Positions 1-8,064 of a stretch of DNA of 25,489 nucleotides are shown piece by piece (position 1 is the first letter of the stretch; each line of letters begins with the position of its first letter). Source of the DNA: DASXRA01 sp035263725 (GTDB lineage: Bacteria > Actinomycetota > Actinomycetes > Mycobacteriales > Jatrophihabitantaceae); the NCBI GenBank assembly GCA_035263725.1, contig DATFRC010000116.1, positions 1 through 25,489 on the forward strand. Direction: 5' to 3'. The notes beneath the pieces were generated by a model. The model searched no databases. It saw only the letters and a program-made list of their open reading frames with translations, and was not told the origin of the DNA. Both the position numbers and the translations under genes were made by a program.

Positions 1-363
1 CCGGGCGGTTCCGTCATTCTTATGATCCCGATGCCGCAGGGCGTGACGGCGCCGCCCGCGGAACCGGAGTATCACGGCGACAACACACTGGTGTACTGGC
101 GCTTCGGATGGGATCTGCGGGAGAAGCTCGCCGACGCCGATTTCGACGTCACGTGTCTGGTGACCCAGCCACTCGTCGACCGGGTAAGCCGGGGCGACTA
201 CGACACCGGTTACGTCGATCCGCATATCAACGAAGTGGACCTGCTCAGCCACGCCGACGCGGCCACATTGACGCCGATCGCGGACGAGAGCGAGGCGCGG
301 CGCTATGGCTTCGAGCCCGACCTGCAGTTCATCGCCTGGCAGTGCGTGAAACCCGCAGCCTGA
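1..363 (+). CDS. SAM-dependent methyltransferase, C-terminal part (5' end outside window)
   Basis: The reading frame is open from base 1 and ends at TGA 361-363, so the gene starts upstream of the window. The 120 visible residues open with PGGSVILMIPMPQG. This resembles the end of a class I methyltransferase fold, where a strand after 'L.PGG' leads into the last part of the Rossmann domain. A later segment, VYWRFGWDLREKLADADF, fits the usual 'hrwG.dl.e.L..aGF' tail. The SAM-binding motif I is not in the window, so substrate and class cannot be fixed. The gene is followed, with a short overlap, by a GT4 glycosyltransferase, so modification of a sugar or glycolipid in the same pathway is a reasonable inference. 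An internal ATG at 22 exists but would remove the strand described above. Confidence 0.7.
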   Translation, partial: PGGSVILMIPMPQGVTAPPAEPEYHGDNTLVYWRFGWDLREKLADADFDVTCLVTQPLVDRVSRGDYDTGYVDPHINEVDLLSHADAATLTPIADESEARRYGFEPDLQFIAWQCVKPAA

Positions 364-1451
364 CGGCGCTCCAGGTGGCGCTCGACGGCACACCTCTGCT
401 GGGCGTCCGCACCGGGATCGGCCGCTACGTCGAACACCTGGCGAGCGAACTGGCCGGAATGGACGGCTTGCAGATCCGCGTGGCGGCATTCAGCGTCCGC
501 GGCCGCTCGGCGCTTCGGGCGCTGCCGCCGGCTGTCCGTGCGGTGCATCGCCCTGCCCCTGCCCGGCTGCTGCAGCGAGCCTGGCTGCGCACCGACCACC
601 CTGCCGCCGAATGGCTCACCGGCCGGGTCGACGTCGTGCACGGCACCAACTTCGTGTTGCCACCGCCGCGCCGTGCGGCAGGTGTGGTGACCGTGCACGA
701 TCTGGCTTTCCTGCACTATCCGCAATGGGTCGATGCCGCATCGCGGCGCTACCGCGAGCTCGTCCCGCGGGCTATCCGCGACGCCGCCGCCGTGCTGACA
801 CCGACGCAAGCGGTAGCGGGCGAACTCGCCGAGGCATACAGAGCCGCGGAGGGGAAGCTGCGGGTGACGCCGCTCGGCGTCGACCCGACCTGGTTCGAGG
901 CCACGCCGGCGCGGCCGGCCGGGATTCCCGCCGAGTACGTGCTGGCGGTGGGGACCCGCGAACCGCGCAAGGGGCTCTCCGTCCTGCTGGATGCCTACCG
1001 GGCGCTCCTGGCCGACCTTCCTGACGTGCCGCCGCTCGTGCTGGCCGGCCCGCCCGGCTGGGGGCCACAGCTGGACACGGCAGGCCTGCGCGACCGGGTG
1101 ATTCTGCCCGGCTACGTCGCTACCGCGACGCTACGCGGCCTCGTCGCCGGCGCGGCCGTGCTGGTTTTCCCGTCGCGGTACGAGGGCTTCGGCCTCCCGC
1201 CGCTGGAGGCGCTGGCCGCCGGAACCCCGGTCGTGGCGAGCGACCTGCCCGTACTTCGCGAAGTGCTGGCGGACCACGCCCGCTTCGCAGCGCCGGGCGA
1301 TGCCCGCGCATTGACCGCGGCGCTCCGCGACACGCTGGAGCGCCCCCCGTCCGCCGAGTGCCGGGACGCCGGACGTAGCCACGCGCGCCGCTTCACCTGG
1401 CAGCGCTGTGCCGCGCTCACCAACGACGTGTATCGCGAGGTGGCGCGATGA
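342..1451 (+). CDS. GT4-family glycosyltransferase
   Basis: This is a retaining GT-B glycosyltransferase of family 4, expected to move a sugar from a nucleotide donor onto a cell-surface glycan or lipid acceptor in the cytoplasm. The N-terminal domain shows VALDGTPLLG and GIGRYVEHLA, then VVTVHDLAFLHYP. The C-terminal donor domain shows VGTREPRKG, LVLAGPPGWG, LPGYV and the family hallmark PSRYEGFGLPPLEALAAG, which contains the EX7E motif. Length is about 369 aa, normal for GT4. The start is uncertain: GTG 342 overlaps the methyltransferase by 22 nt, GTG 375 would begin right at the first beta strand, and CTG 360 would give a 4-nt overlap. No strong ribosome binding site decides between them. 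The stop overlaps the next ATG (ATGA), so the genes form one operon. Confidence 0.88.
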   Translation: MRETRSLTALQVALDGTPLLGVRTGIGRYVEHLASELAGMDGLQIRVAAFSVRGRSALRALPPAVRAVHRPAPARLLQRAWLRTDHPAAEWLTGRVDVVHGTNFVLPPPRRAAGVVTVHDLAFLHYPQWVDAASRRYRELVPRAIRDAAAVLTPTQAVAGELAEAYRAAEGKLRVTPLGVDPTWFEATPARPAGIPAEYVLAVGTREPRKGLSVLLDAYRALLADLPDVPPLVLAGPPGWGPQLDTAGLRDRVILPGYVATATLRGLVAGAAVLVFPSRYEGFGLPPLEALAAGTPVVASDLPVLREVLADHARFAAPGDARALTAALRDTLERPPSAECRDAGRSHARRFTWQRCAALTNDVYREVAR

Positions 1452-1888
1452 AGGTTGCGCTTCGATCCGGTACGGCGGCAGCACTCGTCCTGGCCGCGCT
1501 CATTGCCGGTCTCGTCGCATCGATTCACGGTGCCCGCAATGCGCGCACCGAGATCGCCACACAGGCCGCGCTCCCCCGCGTGGACGGTCGTGTCGACGTC
1601 TTTCACAACACTGAGCAGACGCGCTTCGTCCAGTTCGTCGTCGACCGTGTGCCCGCACACGACCGGGTCCGCATAGTCATGGCGCCCCCTACGCAGGTAG
1701 CCGACCAGCGGACGATCTGCGGCCGGATGCCGCTGGTGGCGCGGTACTGGGTGCTCGTGTATGGCATCGCACCGCGCGCCTCGGTCTGCGACTCGTCGGC
1801 ACGCTGGGTGGTGTACTTCGGCGTGGCTCCGCCGCCGGGCGGCACGGTCTACCGCTTCACCAGCAACTACGCGGTGGTTCGGCTGTGA
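1448..1888 (+). CDS. Small membrane-anchored extracytoplasmic protein, function unknown
   Basis: I do not recognise a family for this 146-residue protein. Residues 1-8 are basic and residues 9-27 form one hydrophobic segment, an uncleaved anchor or signal peptide without a lipobox. The rest is a soluble, probably beta-rich domain of about 115 residues. It holds two cysteines, in RTICGRMP and ASVCDSSA, about 28 residues apart, which could form a disulfide outside the membrane. The start ATG overlaps the GT4 stop (ATGA), and the stop overlaps the next gene start (GTGA), so it is translated within a glycan-synthesis operon. An accessory role in export or assembly of that glycan is only inferred from position. 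Confidence 0.75.
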   Translation: MKVALRSGTAAALVLAALIAGLVASIHGARNARTEIATQAALPRVDGRVDVFHNTEQTRFVQFVVDRVPAHDRVRIVMAPPTQVADQRTICGRMPLVARYWVLVYGIAPRASVCDSSARWVVYFGVAPPPGGTVYRFTSNYAVVRL

Positions 1889-3357
1889 CGATCATCGCGG
1901 TTGTCCTGATGGCCCTGGCCGGCCACTGCGTGCTGCGTCTTCTGGTGCGTCGTGTGCCTTTGCGCGCCTACGGAGTGCTGGCGACGGTGGGACTGTCGGT
2001 GCTGCTGGGCGCCGCCCTCATCGGGCTCGTCACGACCTACGCTGCTGTCTTGGGACTGCCAACTCGAGTCTGGTCGGTCGTCGGGCCGGTTGTGCTCGTG
2101 CTGGCGGTTTTCGGTTTATTGCCATCGCGGGTGTTTGCCGCGTTGCGCCTGCCTCCCGAGGATTCGCAACCCGCCGCGCACCACATGTGGCTTGCCGATG
2201 GCTTCGTCGGCGGCGCGATCGTCGCCCTCGGTGCAGTGCTCCTGACGGGTAGCAGCAAGCTCGTCGTCTTCAGCAACGACGAGTGGGCGATCTGGGCGAT
2301 CCGCGGCCGGACACTGTCGCTGGCCGGCCACCTCGACCCGGTTGTCTTCCAGGGCGCTGCAGCGCAATATCAGCATCTGGACTACCCGCTACTCGTCCCC
2401 TCGCTCATCGCGTGGGGTGACGGCATCGCCGGTCACCCCGACGATTCGGCCGCACACGTACTGCTGATCGTGCTGACGCTTGGCATGCTCGCGGTTGTTG
2501 GGTGGGCCGCGAACCGCCTCGCCGGACCGTACGCAGGCGTATGTTCCGTGCTGCTGATCGCAGGCACGCCGCGCCTGCTGGCACCGTACGGGCTGCGAGT
2601 ATTCGCCGACGTGCCGCTGGCGGCGTTCGCGGTGGCGCTCCTGCTCGTGCTGGCGATGTGGATCGTCCACGGCGACGGGCGAATGCTCGCCGTCGCCGCG
2701 GCGCTTGCAGTCGGTACTGCCGCGGTGAAGGACGAGGGTGTGGTGTTCGCGCTCGCCGGGTTGCTGGCCGCACTCGTCGTGCCGGCGCAGGTTCGGCACG
2801 CTCGCCGGCAGGTGCTGTTCGCGGCGGCGACAATGATCGCCTCGATGCTGCCGTGGCTGATATGGACGCGCGCGCATGGGATCGAGTCCGACCTGATCAA
2901 CAGCCAGACCTTGACCCCGCACCATCTGCGACAGGTTGCCGGCTACTCCTGGCTGGTTGTTCGGCTGATCGTGCGCTACTGGCCGGGTTACGGCTGGTGG
3001 GGCATCGCGGGCGGCGTGCTTGCCGTCGTCCTAGCCGTGACGGTGCCGCGTCTGCGCCGCCTCACTGCGTATTTGTGCCTAGCGTGGCTGATCGCCGCCG
3101 TCGGTATGTGGGCGCAGTACGTGATCTCGGCGGGTCGGTACCAGAATGTCGTGCCGATCCCGGTCGAGTTACGCGGGCACTTCGCCTCGTCTGCGACCCG
3201 GGTGCTGCTCGTGCCGTCCATCATCGCTTCACTGGCGATGCCATTGCTCGCCGGCGGCCTCGTCCCCAAACTGAGGCGCTCTACCCAGCGCGTAAGCCAG
3301 CACCGGCAGTCGCGAACGCCCGTCGAAGAGCATCCCGCCACGGCGGCAACGGAGTGA
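1885..3357 (+). CDS. Polytopic GT-C-like membrane glycosyltransferase
   Basis: This is a 490-residue integral membrane protein with about ten hydrophobic segments. The first extracytoplasmic loop carries VVFSNDEWAIWAIRGRTL. The acidic NDEW is the position where GT-C enzymes (ArnT/PMT-like, using polyprenyl-phosphate sugars) keep catalytic or metal-binding acids. HLDYPLLVPSLIAW follows. A further loop contains AVKDEGVVFA. The tail after residue 460 is hydrophilic and probably cytoplasmic. Start GTG 1885 overlaps the preceding stop by 4 nt. The last 77 nt overlap the convergent rmlD gene. The donor is probably a lipid-linked sugar and the acceptor an envelope glycan or protein, but neither can be read from sequence. 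Confidence 0.72.
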   Translation: MTIIAVVLMALAGHCVLRLLVRRVPLRAYGVLATVGLSVLLGAALIGLVTTYAAVLGLPTRVWSVVGPVVLVLAVFGLLPSRVFAALRLPPEDSQPAAHHMWLADGFVGGAIVALGAVLLTGSSKLVVFSNDEWAIWAIRGRTLSLAGHLDPVVFQGAAAQYQHLDYPLLVPSLIAWGDGIAGHPDDSAAHVLLIVLTLGMLAVVGWAANRLAGPYAGVCSVLLIAGTPRLLAPYGLRVFADVPLAAFAVALLLVLAMWIVHGDGRMLAVAAALAVGTAAVKDEGVVFALAGLLAALVVPAQVRHARRQVLFAAATMIASMLPWLIWTRAHGIESDLINSQTLTPHHLRQVAGYSWLVVRLIVRYWPGYGWWGIAGGVLAVVLAVTVPRLRRLTAYLCLAWLIAAVGMWAQYVISAGRYQNVVPIPVELRGHFASSATRVLLVPSIIASLAMPLLAGGLVPKLRRSTQRVSQHRQSRTPVEEHPATAATE

Positions 3358-4156
3358 GGCCGGCCGCCCGCCAGGCGGCGTCGGAAAGCACCGAGTAGGC
3401 CGGGCGGGGCGCCGGACGCGGGAATGCCTCGGTCGTCGTCGGCCGCACCCGACCCGGGTCGGCGCCCACCTCTTCGAAAATCGCCTGGGCGAGGCCGAAC
3501 CACGTCGTGTCGCCCCAATTGGTGCAGTGATAGAGACCCGGGCGAGCCGCCGAGCGGCCGAGCTCTACGAGCGCGCGGGCCAGGTCGGCCGACCAGGTGG
3601 GCGAGCCCCGCTGGTCGTCGACGACGTCGACCGTGTCCCGCGAGCGCTCCAGGCGCGCCATCGTCTTGACGAAGTTGCCGCCGGTGGCCCCGTAGACCCA
3701 TGCTGTGCGCACCACGTAAGACGCCTCGGGCAGCAACTCCGCGACAGCGATCTCACCGGCGAGCTTGGTACGGCCGTACGCGGACTTCGGGCCGGTCGAG
3801 TCGTCGACCTCGTACGGCCGCGAGGCGTCACCCCCGAAGACGTAATCGGTCGACACGTGGATCAGCCGGGCCGCCGTGCCGGAAAGCGCCGCAGCGAGAA
3901 CGGCCGGCCCCGTGGCGTTGACCCGATAGGCGGCGTCCTCGTCGGATTCCGCCGCGTCTACCGCGGTGTAGGCGGCCGCGTTGACAACGACGTCCGGCCG
4001 GACGTGCGCGATCACGCCGGCGACCGCCGCCGCGTCGGCGATGTCGAGGTCGGCGCGGCGCAGCGGATGCACATCCTCGCCGGCCAAGGCGGCACGGAGG
4101 TCCGTCCCGAGCTGGCCACCGGCCCCTGTGATCAGCCAGCGCGTCGGATCGCTCAC
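3281..4156 (-). CDS. rmlD: dTDP-4-dehydrorhamnose reductase
   Basis: This enzyme catalyses the last step of dTDP-L-rhamnose synthesis, the NAD(P)H reduction of dTDP-4-keto-L-rhamnose. The 291-residue protein has the nucleotide-binding GAGGQLG at residues 11-17, VVNAAAYTAVDAAE near 58-70, VSTDYVFGG near 101-109 and the catalytic YxxxK as Y127-K131 in SAYGRTK. Its tail LPPWRDALRRA is typical of the family. The GTG start at 4156 overlaps the rmlB stop (GTGA). The longer frame upstream to 4210 would run inside rmlB and is rejected. It is transcribed after rmlB. Its 3' end overlaps the convergent GT-C gene by 77 nt. Rhamnose is probably used by the neighbouring glycosyltransferases. Confidence 0.95.
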   Translation of the reverse strand: MSDPTRWLITGAGGQLGTDLRAALAGEDVHPLRRADLDIADAAAVAGVIAHVRPDVVVNAAAYTAVDAAESDEDAAYRVNATGPAVLAAALSGTAARLIHVSTDYVFGGDASRPYEVDDSTGPKSAYGRTKLAGEIAVAELLPEASYVVRTAWVYGATGGNFVKTMARLERSRDTVDVVDDQRGSPTWSADLARALVELGRSAARPGLYHCTNWGDTTWFGLAQAIFEEVGADPGRVRPTTTEAFPRPAPRPAYSVLSDAAWRAAGLTPLPPWRDALRRAFATAGAGLRAG

Positions 4157-5148
4157 TGACCACGCGCCGCGTAGCGGGCCTCGATCGCATCCTTCCCGGG
4201 TCGCCACCACGGTTCGTTATCGGTGTACCAGTGGATCGTGTCCGCGAGCCCGGCGCGCATGTCGGTGAATGCCGGCGTCCAGCCCAGTTCGGAGCGCAGC
4301 GTGGACGCGTCGATGGCATAGCGCAGGTCGTGTCCCGGGCGGTCTGTGACGAGGTCGTACCAGTCGGCGGGCCGTCCCATCAGCTCGAGGATCAGCTCCA
4401 GCACCTGCCTGTTGCTGCGCTCACCGTCGGCACCGATCAGGTACGTCTCGCCTAGGCGGCCGCGCTCGATGATCACCCACACCGCGTCGTTGTGGTCGTG
4501 GACGTGGATCCAGTCGCGCACGTTCGCACCAGCGCCGTAAAGCTTCGGTCGAACACCGCTCAGCACATTGGTGATCTGCCGCGGGATGAACTTCTCGATG
4601 TGCTGGTAGGGCCCGTAGTTGTTCGAGCAGTTCGAGATGGTGGCGCGCACGCCGAACGAGCGCACCCAGGCGCGCACCAGCAGGTCGGAGCCGGCCTTGG
4701 TCGAGCTGTACGGGCTTGACGGGTTGTACGGCGACCCGGCGGTGAACTTGCGCGGATCGTCGAGCGGCAGGTCGCCGTACACCTCGTCAGTGGAGATGTG
4801 GTGGAAGCGCACGTCATGGCGGCGCACCGCCTCGAGCAGGGTGAACGTCCCGACCAGATTCGTGTGCACGAACGGCGTCGGGTCGGACAGCGAGTTGTCG
4901 TTGTGCGACTCGGCTGCGAAGTGGACGACGACATCGGCCGCGGCGACCAACTTGTCGACGACGCCGGCGTCGGCGATGTCGCCCGGCACGAAGTCGATCC
5001 GGTCCGCAACGGGCGCCAGGTTCACTTCGGTGCCCGCGTAGGTCAGCGCATCCAGGACCGTGACCTGCACGTCGGGACGGGTCGCGACGGTCCGGTGCAC
5101 GAAGTTGGCGCCGATGAATCCGGCACCGCCGGTAACCAGGACGCGCAT
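4153..5148 (-). CDS. rmlB: dTDP-glucose 4,6-dehydratase
   Basis: This is the second enzyme of dTDP-L-rhamnose synthesis. It converts dTDP-glucose to the 4-keto-6-deoxy sugar using bound NAD. The 331-residue extended SDR protein has GGAGFIG at residues 7-13, HFAAESHNDNS near 77-86, the dehydratase triad region ISTDEVYG with T120, D121 and E122, and Y147-K151 in YSSTK. NNYGPYQ, RDWIHVHDH and the C-terminal GWTP are family-typical. The start is ATG 5148 (MRVLVTGG). Eight bases upstream is an AGGG/GGAGGG ribosome binding site, better placed than the alternative TTG at 5154. It forms an operon with rmlD through a 4-nt overlap. rmlA and rmlC are not in the window. Confidence 0.96.
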   Translation of the reverse strand: MRVLVTGGAGFIGANFVHRTVATRPDVQVTVLDALTYAGTEVNLAPVADRIDFVPGDIADAGVVDKLVAAADVVVHFAAESHNDNSLSDPTPFVHTNLVGTFTLLEAVRRHDVRFHHISTDEVYGDLPLDDPRKFTAGSPYNPSSPYSSTKAGSDLLVRAWVRSFGVRATISNCSNNYGPYQHIEKFIPRQITNVLSGVRPKLYGAGANVRDWIHVHDHNDAVWVIIERGRLGETYLIGADGERSNRQVLELILELMGRPADWYDLVTDRPGHDLRYAIDASTLRSELGWTPAFTDMRAGLADTIHWYTDNEPWWRPGKDAIEARYAARGQ

Positions 5149-5268
5149 GCGCAAGACCCTCCGAATCGGTATGTGAGACGCTCATGCTCGACGAGTCAGT
5201 ATCGCAGAGGCGGGACGCCGGGCCTGCGAGACGCTGCCCAACCGAACACCACGGAGAGACGCCGCGAG

Positions 5269-6540
5269 TTGCCTGACCTGACAAGTACGGAGATCGCGCC
5301 GGACGCGGCCGAGTCCGGCACCGATTCGCATCCCCGCTGGCACCGCTACCGGGAGACGCTCGTTCCGCCTCTGGTGGCGCTCGTCGTCGCGTGGGCCACG
5401 ATCGCCTGGCGGTCGCCTTACCGTGGGTGGAGCCTGCTCGCTCCGTCGAGTTACAACCGCTGGGACACCGGACAATACCTGGGCATCGCGCGCCACGGCT
5501 ACAACGCAGCCTGGCACTGTCCCGCGCAGGTGCTGCCGCGTGGCCTGCCGCCGGGCAACTATCTGTGCGGCAAGATCGGCTGGTTTCCGGGGTATCCGTA
5601 CGCGATGCGCGGCCTGTCGACCATCACGGCGCTGCCGCTCGAAGCCACCGGACTCGCGCTGGCCTGGGTGTGCTGGTACCTCGTCCTGGTAATCATGTGG
5701 CGGCTGCTCGCCGATGCCCGTTCGAGCACAAGTCGTTGGATGTGCCTGCTGATCGCGGCCTTTTTCCCCGGGCAGATCTACTTCGCTGCGATCTTCCCGA
5801 TCTCTATGTGCATCGCCGGGATCCTCGGCTGCCTGTACTTCGCGCTCCTTACGTCGCGGCCCGTTCTCGCGTGGGCCGGATTCGCCGTGGGATTCGTCGC
5901 CGCGTACACCTACATAACGGCGATCGTGCTGGCACCGACCCTGCTGATCGTCGGCCTGCTGGTCGTACGCGGGCGCAGACGGTTCCAGTTCATCATCCCG
6001 GCTGCCGGAGCCGCCGCGGGCTTCGGCGCCGTCCTGCTCACGATGCAGATAGCCGTTGGAATCTGGAACGCCTATTTCATCAGCGCGAAGAAGTTCAACG
6101 TCGGTGCGCACAGTCCGCTTGACACGTTGATCAACCGTTTGCGTCCACTCTGGACATCGCAAGCGAGCCCCGTACTGAACTACAAGGCTGCGCAGACACT
6201 GCTCACGCTTTCCTTCGTGGGCCTCGTCTGCCTGGTCACGATCGTCGGCGCAGCGCGCGGGCGCGACGCTCCCGAGGCGCGGAAGCCGGACTCGCCAACG
6301 GCGATCGTGAGCCGAATCTCGGCGTTCGACCTGACGTTCGTGCTGATGGCCGTTGGCGTCTGGCTGGTCCCCTACATCGCTGGCGGCTCGGCCAGCACCT
6401 ACCGGTCCGAGGCCTTCGTGGTCGTCTGCGTTCCGTTGCTTCGCAGGCTTCCGGTGTGGCTGCTCGTCGTTCCGCTGGGCGCCGCCGTGTGGGTCGCCTG
6501 GTCCATGGCGCCGTACTTCTTCAACGGCGCATTGGAGTAA
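5269..6540 (+). CDS. PIG-V-like GT-C mannosyltransferase-type membrane protein
   Basis: This is a 423-residue polytopic membrane protein. After a polar N-terminal stretch of about 30 residues comes one transmembrane helix, then an extracytoplasmic loop with YNRWDTGQYLGIARHGY. The WD..xYL.IA..GY signature is characteristic of PIG-V/GPI mannosyltransferase 2-like actinobacterial proteins, where the Asp is the proposed catalytic residue. KIGWFPGYPYAMR follows, and further helices reach a C-terminal hydrophobic block. The start chosen is TTG 5269 because GGAGAG lies 10 nt upstream and the frame further up runs antisense to rmlB. It is divergent from rmlB across 120 bp. Mannose or another sugar from a polyprenyl-phosphate donor is likely but unproven. 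Confidence 0.72.
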   Translation: MPDLTSTEIAPDAAESGTDSHPRWHRYRETLVPPLVALVVAWATIAWRSPYRGWSLLAPSSYNRWDTGQYLGIARHGYNAAWHCPAQVLPRGLPPGNYLCGKIGWFPGYPYAMRGLSTITALPLEATGLALAWVCWYLVLVIMWRLLADARSSTSRWMCLLIAAFFPGQIYFAAIFPISMCIAGILGCLYFALLTSRPVLAWAGFAVGFVAAYTYITAIVLAPTLLIVGLLVVRGRRRFQFIIPAAGAAAGFGAVLLTMQIAVGIWNAYFISAKKFNVGAHSPLDTLINRLRPLWTSQASPVLNYKAAQTLLTLSFVGLVCLVTIVGAARGRDAPEARKPDSPTAIVSRISAFDLTFVLMAVGVWLVPYIAGGSASTYRSEAFVVVCVPLLRRLPVWLLVVPLGAAVWVAWSMAPYFFNGALE

Positions 6541-6615
6541 CCGAAGCGCGCAGGCCCCACGCCGCGCGGGACTCGCCGGGATAAGCGCCTGCCGCACCAC
6601 GCGGCGAGCCACCGT

Positions 6616-6621
6616 TAGCCT
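6616..6621 (+). promoter_or_regulatory. TANNNT -10 box of a probable leaderless transcript (lcp gene 1)
   Basis: TAGCCT is followed by six bases and then GTG 6628, the spacing expected if transcription begins on the start codon. There is no Shine-Dalgarno sequence. No clear -35 box is seen. The 84-bp gap after the PIG-V-like gene holds nothing else I can support. Confidence 0.5.
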
Positions 6622-6627
6622 CGGGTG

Positions 6628-8046
6628 GTGGCTGACGATCTTGTGCGGGGACGGGTGTGGGGCTCGTACCGGGCACGCGTCGCGGCGCGGCTCGCGATCG
6701 CGGTCGTATCGCTGGTCACGCTCGTAGGTAGCGGTCTGGCGTGGGCCACGTACCAGAACTTCGCTGCGGGCATCCGGCACGGCGATCCGGTGCCGGCGCT
6801 GGGCAGTGGCCAGCACGACATCGACGGCAGCGACCAGGACATCCTGCTGCTCGGCAACGATAGCCGCGCGGACGCGACACCGGCCGAGTTGCGCGCCCTT
6901 TCGACGCAGGACGATGGGGACAGCGTCAACACCGACACGATGATGCTGCTGCACGTTCCGGCCGACGGCGGCAACGCGACGGTGGTGTCGTTCCCGCGTG
7001 ATTCGTGGGTGAGCATCCCGGACAACGGCAAGGGCAAGATCAACTCTGCGTACGGGGACGGGTACGCATCCGCGAAGGCGGCCGGCAAGAACGAGGTCCA
7101 GCGGGAGAGCGCGGGAATCCGCTTGCTGAGCAGGACGATCAGCGCGCTGACCGGCCTGCACATCGATCACTATCTCCAGGTCGATCTGCTCGGCTTCTAT
7201 CGGATCAGCAACGCGATCGGTGGCGTGGATGTGTGCCTTCGGCAGGCACAGCGAGATCACTACTCCGGCATCGACCTGCCGGCCGGACACTCGATCATCA
7301 AAGGCTCGCAGGCGCTAGCGTTCGTGCGGCAACGGCACGGGCTGCCCGGTGGCGATCTTGACCGGATCCGCCGGCAGCAGTACTTCCTGTCCGCTGCGTT
7401 CGACAAGGTGCTCTCCGGCGGCGTGCTGCTCAATCCGTTCAAGCTGCACAGCCTGCTTTCCGCCGTCGGTTCGTCACTGCTGACCGATCCGGCGCTCAAC
7501 CCGATCTCGCTGGCCCGGCAGTTCCAGGAGCTGTCCCGAGGCAACATCAAGTACGCGACCATCCCCAATGACGGTGTGCAGCTCATCTATCCGGACGGTG
7601 TCGCGACCTCGATCGTCGCCGTGGACACCGCCGCCATGCCGGGGTTCGTCAATCGGCTCTCCGGCAAGCCGGCGGATCCGGAGCTGCCCGGCGCACGCCG
7701 CGCAACACCTGGCGACGTCACGCTTGACGTGCTCAACGGCACGATGATGAGCCGGCTCGCCGGCCGGAACGCGAACGCGCTGCGGGCAGCAGGCTTCCAC
7801 GTCGACGTGATCGACTCGACCGAGCCGACGGAGGCGACCACGATCGAGTACCCGAACGGCGCGCAGTCGCAAGCCTTGGCGGTGGCCGCCCAAGTGCCCG
7901 GGGCCGCACTAACCGAGACCGGCTCGGTACAGAAGGTGACGCTTGTACTGGGCGGCAACGGCGTGCAGGCCAAGGAGCTCGGGCGCGGCGAAACGCCCGT
8001 TTCGCAGCACCCGGCGCCGCTCGATCAGCCGGACTGCATCAACTGA
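6628..8046 (+). CDS. LytR-CpsA-Psr (LCP) phosphotransferase with C-terminal LytR_C domain
   Basis: LCP enzymes transfer undecaprenyl-phosphate-linked glycopolymers onto the cell wall, acting outside the membrane. This 472-residue protein has a short basic N-terminus, one transmembrane helix (about residues 22-42), then the LCP domain. Visible LCP motifs are ILLLGNDSR, NTDTMMLLHV, SFPRDSWVSIP, KINSAYGDG and LDRIRRQQYFL, with the conserved Asp and Arg residues for metal and pyrophosphate. Residues about 365-450 form a LytR_C domain (VTLDVLNGTMMSRLAG, then VTLVLGGNG). It has only two cysteines, C203 and C470, the latter in the terminal DCIN. GTG 6625 and GTG 6628 are both possible starts; 6628 fits the upstream -10 box. 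It is followed by a paralogue. Confidence 0.93.
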   Translation: MADDLVRGRVWGSYRARVAARLAIAVVSLVTLVGSGLAWATYQNFAAGIRHGDPVPALGSGQHDIDGSDQDILLLGNDSRADATPAELRALSTQDDGDSVNTDTMMLLHVPADGGNATVVSFPRDSWVSIPDNGKGKINSAYGDGYASAKAAGKNEVQRESAGIRLLSRTISALTGLHIDHYLQVDLLGFYRISNAIGGVDVCLRQAQRDHYSGIDLPAGHSIIKGSQALAFVRQRHGLPGGDLDRIRRQQYFLSAAFDKVLSGGVLLNPFKLHSLLSAVGSSLLTDPALNPISLARQFQELSRGNIKYATIPNDGVQLIYPDGVATSIVAVDTAAMPGFVNRLSGKPADPELPGARRATPGDVTLDVLNGTMMSRLAGRNANALRAAGFHVDVIDSTEPTEATTIEYPNGAQSQALAVAAQVPGAALTETGSVQKVTLVLGGNGVQAKELGRGETPVSQHPAPLDQPDCIN

Positions 8047-8051
8047 GCAGG

Positions 8052-8057
8052 TACCCT
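8052..8057 (+). promoter_or_regulatory. TANNNT -10 box of a probable leaderless transcript (lcp gene 2)
   Basis: TACCCT lies in the 18-bp gap between the two LCP genes. It is followed by exactly seven bases and then GTG 8065. The second paralogue may thus have its own start-codon-initiated transcript besides read-through from the first. Confidence 0.5.
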
Positions 8058-8064
8058 CGGGCGG

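Noticed and set aside
2389..2925. Minus-strand frame opposite the GT-C gene
   Set aside because: It is a shadow of a well-supported membrane protein with overlapping operon junctions on the plus strand.
5175..5235. Direct repeat GAGACGCT at 5175 and 5228 in the rmlB/PIG-V-like divergent gap
   Set aside because: Eight bases with irregular spacing and no symmetry is within chance; no clear -10 box could be tied to it.
6541..6615. Possible terminator hairpin (CTCGCC with GGCGAG)
   Set aside because: The arms are only six bases with a loop of more than 25 bases and no U-tract.
5182..7290. 702-codon open frame on the minus strand
   Set aside because: It runs antisense to the PIG-V-like and first LCP genes, has Arg/His/Gln-rich composition without domains, and arises from GC-rich codon bias.
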